The notes under the pieces were generated by a model. The model did no database searches. It was not told where the DNA came from and saw only the letters and a list, made by a program, of their open reading frames with translations. A stretch of 5,462 nucleotides of DNA, taken from Clostridia bacterium (GTDB lineage: Bacteria > Bacillota > Clostridia > Oscillospirales > Acutalibacteraceae). The translations under genes and the position numbers were made by a program. Location of the stretch: positions 1-5,462 of the forward strand of contig JAFRZS010000267.1 in assembly GCA_017442445.1 (NCBI GenBank), given 5' to 3'. Numbering within the stretch: position 1 is the stretch's first letter; each line of letters starts with the position of its first letter. This document shows, piece after piece, positions 1 through 5,251 of this stretch.

Positions 1-24
1 AAAACGGATTTTCTCATTTAAGGA

Positions 25-53
25 TTGTATTAAAATGATTTTTATGTTATAAT
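25..53 (+). promoter_or_regulatory. Sigma-A-type promoter of the darA-holB-ricT operon
   Basis: TTGTAT at 25-30 serves as the -35 box and a perfect TATAAT at 48-53 as the -10 box, with a 17-base spacer. TG at 45-46 followed by one base gives an extended -10 element. Transcription would begin near position 60, leaving a leader of about 35-40 bases before the first ATG at 98. No structured leader or riboswitch is visible in that short stretch. This is the only good promoter upstream of the three-gene housekeeping cluster, so it probably drives all three. Confidence 0.75.
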
Positions 54-97
54 AAATTGATTAGGTGTACAATTATAAATGAATCGGAGGTTTTATT

Positions 98-412
98 ATG
101 AAATTAGTTATAGCAATAGTAAACTCAGATGACAGCAACAACGTTGTAAACGGAATAACAAAAGCGGGTTTCTATGCAACTAAATTGCCTACTACAGGCG
201 GTTTTATGAGAGCAGGAAATGTAACGATTCTCGTTGGTGTTGAAGACGAAAAGGTTGACGAAGTCATTGAAATAGTAAAGACATATTCAAGTGAAAGATC
301 CGAATTAGTTTATCCTATGTTACCGGGCTCGGTTATTGCACCGGCAGTAAAAGTAAATGTCGGCGGCGCAACAATTTTTGTGCTTGATGTTGAACAGTTC
401 TACAAAGTATGA
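98..412 (+). CDS. darA: PII-like cyclic-di-AMP receptor protein, DarA/PstA (YaaQ) family
   Basis: This is a 104-residue PII-like signal protein of the family that binds the second messenger c-di-AMP as a cytosolic trimer; its downstream partner is not settled. The start ATG is fixed by GGAGG at 86-90, seven bases upstream. The family signature lies at residues 28-41 (TKLPTTGGFMRAGN), followed by GVED at 47-50 and the closing strand VGGATIFVLDVEQF near the C-terminus. From memory of the B. subtilis and S. aureus proteins (109 residues), Thr28, Gly35, Phe36, Asn41 and Gly47 of the ligand pocket are kept. Asn24, Arg26 and the near-terminal Gln are replaced by Gly24, Tyr26 and Lys103, and the B-loop region around residues 73-84 is about five residues shorter. 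The last four bases overlap the next start (ATGA), so translation is coupled to holB. Family membership is firm; ligand specificity is inferred. Confidence 0.92.
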   Translation: MKLVIAIVNSDDSNNVVNGITKAGFYATKLPTTGGFMRAGNVTILVGVEDEKVDEVIEIVKTYSSERSELVYPMLPGSVIAPAVKVNVGGATIFVLDVEQFYKV

Positions 413-1266
413 GAAATATTGACATTAAGCTTGAAAGCGGCACAATGCCGTCGGCTGTGATAATTGAACGCTCGACTGAGGAAAAACGCCTTGAAACTGC
501 GCTTTATATTGCAAGTGCATTGGTTTGCGAGAGTGAAGAAAAAAAACCTTGCGGAAATTGTATGGCTTGTATCAAGGCGCAAAGCTCAAATCATCCCGAT
601 ATTTTTGTGCTGGAGTCCGATTCAGACAGAAAGCTTATCAAGGTTGACGAGATAAGAGAAATACGAAGCGATGCATATATTCTGCCTAACGAAGCTTCAA
701 AAAAAGTCTACATCATTGAAAATGCAGGACTTATGAATGAACAGGCGCAGAATGCACTTCTGAAGGTTTTTGAAGAACCTCCCGAGTATGCATGTTTCAT
801 ACTTCTGGATAAATCGCGAAATGTTTTTCTTGAAACAATACGTTCAAGAGCGATGATAATCGACCTCGGACAAAATGAACAGCCCGAAAAAGATGAAAAT
901 GCAGTAAAAATCGCTTCGGATATGGCACAGGCAATTGTAAAGCCGTATGAATTGGCATTGATGGAGATAACTCCGATATTTGATAAAGATAAAGACAAGG
1001 AAAAAAACAAGTCTTTACTGAAAAAAGTGCTCTCAGAGCTTGTGCTGATTTTCAGAGATGCGGCTGTTTACAAAACAGGAGCTAACTCAACAGTTTCATC
1101 AGCTCCCGATACAGCGAAATTACTTGCGGAAAGATTGACCGCAAATGAACTTATAAAACTTATTGCCGCTTCTGATAAAATAGCGGAGGCTATTGACAGA
1201 AACGGAAACTATAATTTGATTTTGACAAGATTATGCTCAACACTGCGCTCAGCAGCGGAGCATTAA
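409..1266 (+). CDS. holB: DNA polymerase III subunit delta-prime (clamp loader)
   Basis: This is the 285-residue delta-prime subunit of the clamp-loader complex, the rigid stator that works with DnaX and delta to load the sliding clamp. A zinc-module cysteine set is present at Cys40, Cys48, Cys51 and Cys54, followed by the HPD motif (62-64), as in E. coli delta-prime. The AAA+ core follows: YIIENAGLMNEQAQNALLK (101-119), EEPP (122-125) and the sensor region TIRSRA (143-148). The usual SRC motif reads SRA here, and no Walker A P-loop is visible near residues 15-30; both fit the non-ATPase role of delta-prime. The N-terminus is slightly short for the family, and residues 191-206 form a Lys/Asp-rich linker. 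No clear Shine-Dalgarno precedes the ATG, so initiation probably depends on the 4-base overlap with the receptor gene. An in-frame ATG at 445 is a weaker alternative start. Confidence 0.9.
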   Translation: MRNIDIKLESGTMPSAVIIERSTEEKRLETALYIASALVCESEEKKPCGNCMACIKAQSSNHPDIFVLESDSDRKLIKVDEIREIRSDAYILPNEASKKVYIIENAGLMNEQAQNALLKVFEEPPEYACFILLDKSRNVFLETIRSRAMIIDLGQNEQPEKDENAVKIASDMAQAIVKPYELALMEITPIFDKDKDKEKNKSLLKKVLSELVLIFRDAAVYKTGANSTVSSAPDTAKLLAERLTANELIKLIAASDKIAEAIDRNGNYNLILTRLCSTLRSAAEH

Positions 1267-1281
1267 AAGAAAGGCATAAAA

Positions 1282-2145
1282 ATGGCAGAAGTAATTGGTG
1301 TAAGATTTAAAACCGTCGGTAAGGTGTATTATTTTGATCCGGCAGGTACTCAGTTGAAAAAGGGCGATTATGTAATAGTTGAAACCGCAAGAGGAATCGA
1401 ATGCGGTGAGGTCGCACTTGAAAACAGTATAGTTGACGAAGAAAAGATTGTTAAGCCTCTCAAAATGCTTGTCAGAAAAGCAACAGATGAGGATATAAAG
1501 AAATTCAAAGATAATAAAGAAAAAGAGAAATCCGCAGCGTTGATATGCGAAGAAAAGATTGCAAAAAACAATCTTGAAATGAAGCTTGTTGATGTTGAAT
1601 ATGCATTTGACGGCAGTAAGATTCTTTTCTATTTCACTGCAGACGGCAGAGTTGATTTCAGAGAGCTTGTAAAAGACCTTGCAAGTGCATTCAGAACAAG
1701 AATTGAGCTTCGTCAGATAGGTGTCAGAGATGAATCTAAAATGCTCGGCGGACTCGGAATCTGCGGCAGACCGTTTTGCTGTAATACATTCATGGGCGAT
1801 TTTCAGCCTGTTTCAATCAAGATGGCAAAAGAGCAGGGCTTATCATTGAATCCTGTTAAAATAAGCGGTACTTGCGGAAGACTTATGTGCTGTCTTAAAT
1901 ATGAACAACCGGCATATGACCATCTTCTGAAAATTACTCCCAAGGTCGGAGCAATTGTAAACACAACAGAAGGCAAGGGTACGGTAGTTGATGTAAACCT
2001 TCTCACAGGTATTCTCAAAGTGCGTCTTGACAATAATCCCGACGGTCTTCCTTATTCAGTGCACCGCAAGAATGTCAAGATAATCAAAGATTCAAAGATC
2101 AAAGTAGAAAAAGAAGAGCTTGATGCTTTAAAAGATATACAGTAA
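1282..2145 (+). CDS. ricT: PSP1-domain protein RicT/YaaT
   Basis: This is a 287-residue protein of the PSP1 C-terminal domain family, close in length to B. subtilis RicT (YaaT, about 275). There, RicT with RicA and RicF forms an iron-sulfur complex that directs RNase Y-dependent mRNA maturation and influences sporulation and competence. The diagnostic cysteine-rich core is intact: GGLGICGRPFCC (156-167) and SGTCGRLMCC (195-204), giving Cys161, 166, 167, 198, 203 and 204. Upstream, residues 5-48 form the first beta-rich part and 68-95 a charged helical segment. After the core, residues 221-268 form a small beta domain (VGAIVNTTEGKGTVVDV...). The start is set by an AGAAAGG Shine-Dalgarno ending at 1274, seven bases upstream. 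The gene begins 15 bases after holB and is the last conserved member of the cluster. Partner RicA and RicF genes are not in the window. Confidence 0.92.
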   Translation: MAEVIGVRFKTVGKVYYFDPAGTQLKKGDYVIVETARGIECGEVALENSIVDEEKIVKPLKMLVRKATDEDIKKFKDNKEKEKSAALICEEKIAKNNLEMKLVDVEYAFDGSKILFYFTADGRVDFRELVKDLASAFRTRIELRQIGVRDESKMLGGLGICGRPFCCNTFMGDFQPVSIKMAKEQGLSLNPVKISGTCGRLMCCLKYEQPAYDHLLKITPKVGAIVNTTEGKGTVVDVNLLTGILKVRLDNNPDGLPYSVHRKNVKIIKDSKIKVEKEELDALKDIQ

Positions 2146-2168
2146 AGACAGGGGACGGTTCTCTGTCT
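2146..2168. repeat. REP-like imperfect palindrome after ricT
   Basis: AGACAG (2146-2151) pairs perfectly with CTGTCT (2163-2168). Allowing two G-U pairs the stem extends to 10 bp around a CGG loop. It begins at the base right after the ricT stop codon and ends just before the Shine-Dalgarno of the next gene. There is no T-tract, so it is not an intrinsic terminator. The core GGGGACGGTTCTCT resembles, from memory, dispersed repeats found in clostridial genomes with REP-associated tyrosine transposases. Only one copy is in this window, so its repeat nature is recalled rather than shown. Confidence 0.55.
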
Positions 2169-2186
2169 GAGAAAGGAATGTGTTTT

Positions 2187-2735
2187 ATGAATTCTGATTT
2201 ATTGCAAATACCGAAAAGAATAAAAGAGCTTAGAGAAATTCTTGAAATTCCGGTTGATGAAATGGCAACAGGACTTGAGATTTCAGCAGAGGAATATGAA
2301 AAGCTTGAATCGGGTGAAAAGGATATCCCGATAAGCATCTTGTATAAAATTGCAGAGCTTCTCGGAATAGACTGCACAGTGCTTATGACAGGCGATGAGC
2401 CTAAAATGGGTGCGTACACGGTTGTCCGTAACGGTGACGGTGTGAAGGTTGACCGTTACGAAGGTTATTCTTTTGAGAGTCTTGCTTATAATTTCAAAAG
2501 CAGAAGCATGAATCCTATGCTTGTAACACTTAATAAAAAGGATGAAAAACCTCACCTTGTATCTCATGGCGGACAGGAATTCAATTACGTGATTCTGGGT
2601 GAAGTTAAGGTTACTGTCGGAAGAAATTCCTTCGTATTAAAAGAAGGGGACAGTATTTATTTTGATCCGTCATTACCTCACGGTCAGGAAGCGGTCAGTG
2701 AAATTACAAAATTTATTACGGTAATAAACGAATAA
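2187..2735 (+). CDS. XRE-family transcriptional regulator with cupin sensor domain
   Basis: This is a 182-residue two-domain DNA-binding regulator. Residues 8-63 form an XRE/Cro-type helix-turn-helix (RIKELREI, then VDEMATGLEISAEEYEKLESG, then ISILYKIAELLGI). Residues 105-180 form a small cupin barrel with conserved elements SHGGQEFNYVILGEV (126-140) and EGDSIYFDPSLPHG (153-166). His127, Glu131 and His165 are the likely metal or ligand residues; the canonical HxH of cupin motif 1 is reduced to one histidine. The start was placed at 2187 because AGGA at 2174-2177 is nine bases upstream; the in-frame ATG at 2178 abuts that Shine-Dalgarno and is unlikely to be used. It lies 41 bases after ricT and 27 bases before an acyl-CoA synthetase gene. 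This suggests that it controls that gene and that its cupin senses a related carboxylate or acyl compound. The ligand is inference. Confidence 0.85.
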   Translation: MNSDLLQIPKRIKELREILEIPVDEMATGLEISAEEYEKLESGEKDIPISILYKIAELLGIDCTVLMTGDEPKMGAYTVVRNGDGVKVDRYEGYSFESLAYNFKSRSMNPMLVTLNKKDEKPHLVSHGGQEFNYVILGEVKVTVGRNSFVLKEGDSIYFDPSLPHGQEAVSEITKFITVINE

Positions 2736-2751
2736 TACAGAAAAACTGTAT
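2735..2751. promoter_or_regulatory. Dyad between regulator and synthetase genes (possible operator or RNA hairpin)
   Basis: ATACAG at 2735-2740 and CTGTAT at 2746-2751 form a perfect 6-bp inverted repeat around five A residues. It starts on the last base of the regulator stop codon and ends directly before the GGGGTG ribosome binding site (2752-2757) of the synthetase gene. As DNA it has the size and symmetry of a site for a dimeric XRE protein. As RNA it could form a small hairpin affecting translation. No promoter is recognised here, so it may only tune expression inside an operon. Confidence 0.35.
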
Positions 2752-2762
2752 GGGGTGTAAAC

Positions 2763-4442
2763 ATGAATGAAATAATAAAACGTTACTGTCCTCGTTTTGA
2801 GTTTGACTCATATGAGGACATGAAAGAAAATTTTAAAATAAATGTTCCGGATGATTTTAATTTCGGCTTCGACGTAGTTTCTGAGTGGGCTAAGTGCGAA
2901 CCTGAAAAACTTGCTCTTGTCTGGACTAATGATGACGAAGAAATGAAAAGCTTCACATTCAAAGAGGTTGATGATGCATCGAACAGAGCTGTCAATTTTT
3001 TAAAAGCTCACGGAATTAAAAAAGGCGACTATGTTTTGCTTATATTAAAGCAAAGACCTGAAGTATGGTTTTTGATGGTTGCATTACATAAGCTCGGAGC
3101 AGTTGTAATACCGGGTTCATTCCAGTTAACACCGCATGACCTTGTTTACAGAATGAATGCAGCGAATGTAAAAATGTTAATAACCGTAAACGATGAAGAT
3201 GTCGTAGAAAATGCAAGACACAGTTTACCTGAATGTAAAAGTGTTGAGCATTATGTAACTGTCGGCAACACAGCGGTTGAAGGTGCTATTGATTACAGAA
3301 GCGTTATCAATGATTACAGCGATAAGTATGAAAGACCGACGGGTGAAGAAAACACAAAAGTTACAGATACAATGCTTTTGTATTTCTCATCAGGTACGAC
3401 AGGAATGCCCAAAATGGTAAGACACGATTATTCTTCACCTTTGGGACAGATTACAACAGCAAAATTCTGGCAGTGTGTTCAGGAAAACAAAATCCACATG
3501 ACACAGACAGACTCAGGTTGGGCAAAATTCGCATGGGGTAAGATTTACGGACAGTGGATATGCGGTGCCGCAATCGGTGCATATGATACAGAAAAATTCA
3601 AACCGCAAACCATGCTTGCAGCTATGGAAAGAATCAGACCGACAACATTCTGTGCTCCTGCAACAATTTACAGAATACTTATAAAAGAAGATTTGTCACA
3701 GTATGACTTTTCTTATATTGAACACGCAAGTCTTGCAGGTGAACCTTTAAATCCCGAAGTTTTCAATCAGATTGAAAAGCAGACAGGATTAAGAATTTAT
3801 GAAGGCTTCGGTCAGACCGAATCTTCAGTGTTACTTGCAAACTATCCCTGGGTTGAAATCAGACCCGGTTCAATGGGCAAACCTGCTCCGATTTATAATA
3901 TTGCATTACTCAATGAAGAAGGTAAGTTCTGTGAAGACGGTGTTGTAGGCTCAATCTGTATCAAGGTTGACGAAGGTCATCCGACAGGTCTTTTCAGAGA
4001 ATATTGGAAAGATTCCGAGGCTATGGAGAGAAGCTTCAAGTTCGGTTATTATAACACAGGCGATACAGCGTACAGAGATGACGAAGGCTACTATTGGTTT
4101 GTCGGCAGAAATGACGATGTTATCAAATGTTCAGGTTACAGAATCGGACCCTTTGAGGTTGAAAGTGCTTTGATGGAGCACCCTTCAGTTCTTGAATGTG
4201 CCGTAACAGCTTTACCCGACCCGATAAGAGGACAGGTTGTTAAAGCGACAATTATTCTTGCAAAAGGATTTGAGGCTTCGGAAGAACTTAAGAAAGAAAT
4301 TCAGAATCACGTTAAAAAGGCAACAGCGCCCTATAAATATCCCCGTGTTATTGAATTTGTCAGTGATTTACCTAAAACAAGCAGTGGTAAAATCATGAGA
4401 ACGGCTATCAGAGCAGCCGATATGCAGAAAATAAATAATTAG
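2763..4442 (+). CDS. AMP-forming acyl-CoA synthetase (medium-chain/acetyl-CoA synthetase-like)
   Basis: This 559-residue member of the ANL adenylating superfamily would activate a carboxylic acid with ATP to an acyl-AMP and transfer the acyl group to CoA in the cytosol. The core motifs are present in order: the P-loop YFSSGTTGMPKMV (207-219), YEGFGQTES (346-354), the NTGD motif (431-434), GRNDDVIKCSGYRIGPFEVE (448-467) containing the domain hinge, and PKTSSGKIMR (537-546) with Lys543 as the catalytic lysine. The segment TDSGWAKFAWGKIYGQW (249-265) resembles the medium-chain (ACSM/MACS) branch more than classical acetyl-CoA synthetase. The full length and intact motifs argue for an active enzyme. 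GGGGTG at 2752-2757, five bases upstream, sets the start. Its neighbour is an XRE-cupin regulator that probably controls it. The substrate (a short, medium, branched or aromatic acid) cannot be read from the sequence. Confidence 0.9.
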   Translation: MNEIIKRYCPRFEFDSYEDMKENFKINVPDDFNFGFDVVSEWAKCEPEKLALVWTNDDEEMKSFTFKEVDDASNRAVNFLKAHGIKKGDYVLLILKQRPEVWFLMVALHKLGAVVIPGSFQLTPHDLVYRMNAANVKMLITVNDEDVVENARHSLPECKSVEHYVTVGNTAVEGAIDYRSVINDYSDKYERPTGEENTKVTDTMLLYFSSGTTGMPKMVRHDYSSPLGQITTAKFWQCVQENKIHMTQTDSGWAKFAWGKIYGQWICGAAIGAYDTEKFKPQTMLAAMERIRPTTFCAPATIYRILIKEDLSQYDFSYIEHASLAGEPLNPEVFNQIEKQTGLRIYEGFGQTESSVLLANYPWVEIRPGSMGKPAPIYNIALLNEEGKFCEDGVVGSICIKVDEGHPTGLFREYWKDSEAMERSFKFGYYNTGDTAYRDDEGYYWFVGRNDDVIKCSGYRIGPFEVESALMEHPSVLECAVTALPDPIRGQVVKATIILAKGFEASEELKKEIQNHVKKATAPYKYPRVIEFVSDLPKTSSGKIMRTAIRAADMQKINN

Positions 4443-4491
4443 TAAAAATTTCAATTTTTAAAGTTTTTTTCAAAAAAATTTATATAAAGTA

Positions 4492-4520
4492 TTGCAAAAG
4501 CAATTAAAACAATGTATAAT
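4492..4520 (+). promoter_or_regulatory. Sigma-A-type promoter of the dockerin gene
   Basis: TTGCAA at 4492-4497 and a perfect TATAAT at 4515-4520 are separated by the ideal 17 bases. The upstream stretch 4444-4485 is almost pure A/T with A- and T-runs and could act as an UP element. Transcription would start near 4527, just before the GGGAGG ribosome binding site at 4531-4536. This rules out the in-frame ATG at 4512, which lies inside the promoter. Confidence 0.8.
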
Positions 4521-4544
4521 GACTGTAATAGGGAGGTTTTTCTT

Positions 4545-5132
4545 ATGAAAAGATTTTTTGTAAAAACAAAAAAACTCACCGCAGTAGTTATCACAATAGC
4601 TGTTTTGTGCAGTTTATGTGTAACAAGTCTTGCTGTAAATATGGTTGTTACTAACGCAGAACCGGGTATTGTTGCAGCTGAAAATTCCAAGGTTACAATT
4701 GATGATGAGAATATGCTTATTATCGGTGTTCGCGAAGGTACATCAACTCTTGAGAACATTGTTGAAATCGCCGGAAACGGCAGATTGGTTTATTCCAATA
4801 ACGGTGTTTTCAGCAAAGAAACAACAGTAAGTCTTTACAATTCTTCATATACAACTTGTTACGGTGTTTATAACATTGTTTTCCGTGGTGATGTTGATCG
4901 TGACGGAGCAGTTGATCAGGATGATCTCAATGCTATTGCTGAGGTAGCAACACTTAAAGCAAATGTTGATTCAGATAAGATTACATATACAACAATGGAC
5001 GTTAATGCTGACGGCTATATTGATGTGCAGGATCTTCTCTTTGCAAAGGCAATCTTCAGCGGATTGGATATTGATGAAGACATTCCCGAACAGGATGGCG
5101 GAATTGATGAAGATTACTGGGGCGACATTTAA
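4545..5132 (+). CDS. Small secreted dockerin-domain protein
   Basis: This is a 195-residue exported protein. Residues 1-30 form a signal peptide: basic MKRFFVKTKK, a hydrophobic core from 11 to 27, and likely cleavage after SLA at residue 30. Its cysteines (22, 25) do not fit a lipobox. Residues 46-113 form a beta-rich module of unknown role, ending in YNIVFRGDVDRDG. Residues 115-175 are a type I dockerin-like pair of calcium loops: Asp116, Asp118, Asp120 and Asp127 in the first, and Asp152, Asn154, Asp156 and Asp163 in the second. The tail (175-195) is very acidic. Dockerins bind cohesins on scaffoldin or cell-surface proteins, but no enzyme or cohesin domain is present here, so the cargo is unclear. 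GGGAGG at 4531-4536 sets the start, eight bases upstream. Its own promoter and terminator make it a single-gene unit. The module next to the dockerin resembles a linker pattern I recall from many secreted clostridial proteins. Confidence 0.85.
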   Translation: MKRFFVKTKKLTAVVITIAVLCSLCVTSLAVNMVVTNAEPGIVAAENSKVTIDDENMLIIGVREGTSTLENIVEIAGNGRLVYSNNGVFSKETTVSLYNSSYTTCYGVYNIVFRGDVDRDGAVDQDDLNAIAEVATLKANVDSDKITYTTMDVNADGYIDVQDLLFAKAIFSGLDIDEDIPEQDGGIDEDYWGDI

Positions 5133-5145
5133 TTAAGAACTTTTT

Positions 5146-5176
5146 AAAAGCGAGTTTCTTCGGAAACTCGCTTTTT
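5146..5176 (+). terminator. Intrinsic terminator of the dockerin gene
   Basis: GCGAGTTTC (5150-5158) and GAAACTCGC (5163-5171) form a perfect 9-bp stem closed by a C(TTCG)G tetraloop and followed by TTTTT. Flanking AAAA and TTTT add further pairs. It lies 13 bases after the dockerin stop codon and is a textbook Rho-independent terminator for rightward transcription. Confidence 0.95.
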
Positions 5177-5193
5177 GTGTCATTTAAAAAGAA

Positions 5194-5227
5194 GAGGCTG
5201 TAAAAAAACGAATTTTTTTTACAGCTC
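5194..5227. repeat. A/T-rich long hairpin
   Basis: CTGTAAAAAAA (5198-5208) pairs perfectly with TTTTTTTACAG (5214-5224), and GAG/CTC (5194-5196 with 5225-5227) extends it past one bulged G, leaving a CGAAT loop. The T-run is inside the stem and none follows it, so it is not a standard terminator. It sits 18 bases after the dockerin terminator and could mark the edge of an inserted repeat element or be a second 3' structure. Confidence 0.5.
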
Positions 5228-5251
5228 AGTCTTAAGGGGATAGGAAAAAAG

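Noticed and set aside
400..1010. Minus-strand and alternate-frame open stretches inside holB, ricT, the regulator and the synthetase
   Set aside because: They lie wholly opposite or within genes with clear family signatures, lack ribosome binding sites and encode low-complexity Ser/Phe-rich sequences typical of antisense frames.
2120..2141. Promoter for the XRE-cupin gene within the end of ricT (TTGATG ... TATACA)
   Set aside because: The spacing between the hexamers is only about 10 bases, far from the required 16-18.
2178..2186. ATG at 2178 as the start of the XRE-cupin regulator
   Set aside because: The AGGA Shine-Dalgarno is directly adjacent with no spacing. The ATG at 2187 has a normal nine-base spacing and begins the protein in the usual family position.
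4444..4481. A/T-only inverted repeats after the acyl-CoA synthetase (AAAAATT/AATTTTT at 4444-4459, then T7-C-A7) as an intrinsic terminator
   Set aside because: The stems contain essentially no G-C pairs and have tiny loops, so they would be unstable in RNA. A terminator is expected here but I cannot support one; the stretch is better read as an A/T-rich region upstream of the next promoter.
4512..4544. Upstream ATG at 4512 as the start of the dockerin gene
   Set aside because: It overlaps the -10 box at 4515-4520 and would translate through the Shine-Dalgarno at 4531-4536. Starting at 4545 gives a clean signal peptide.
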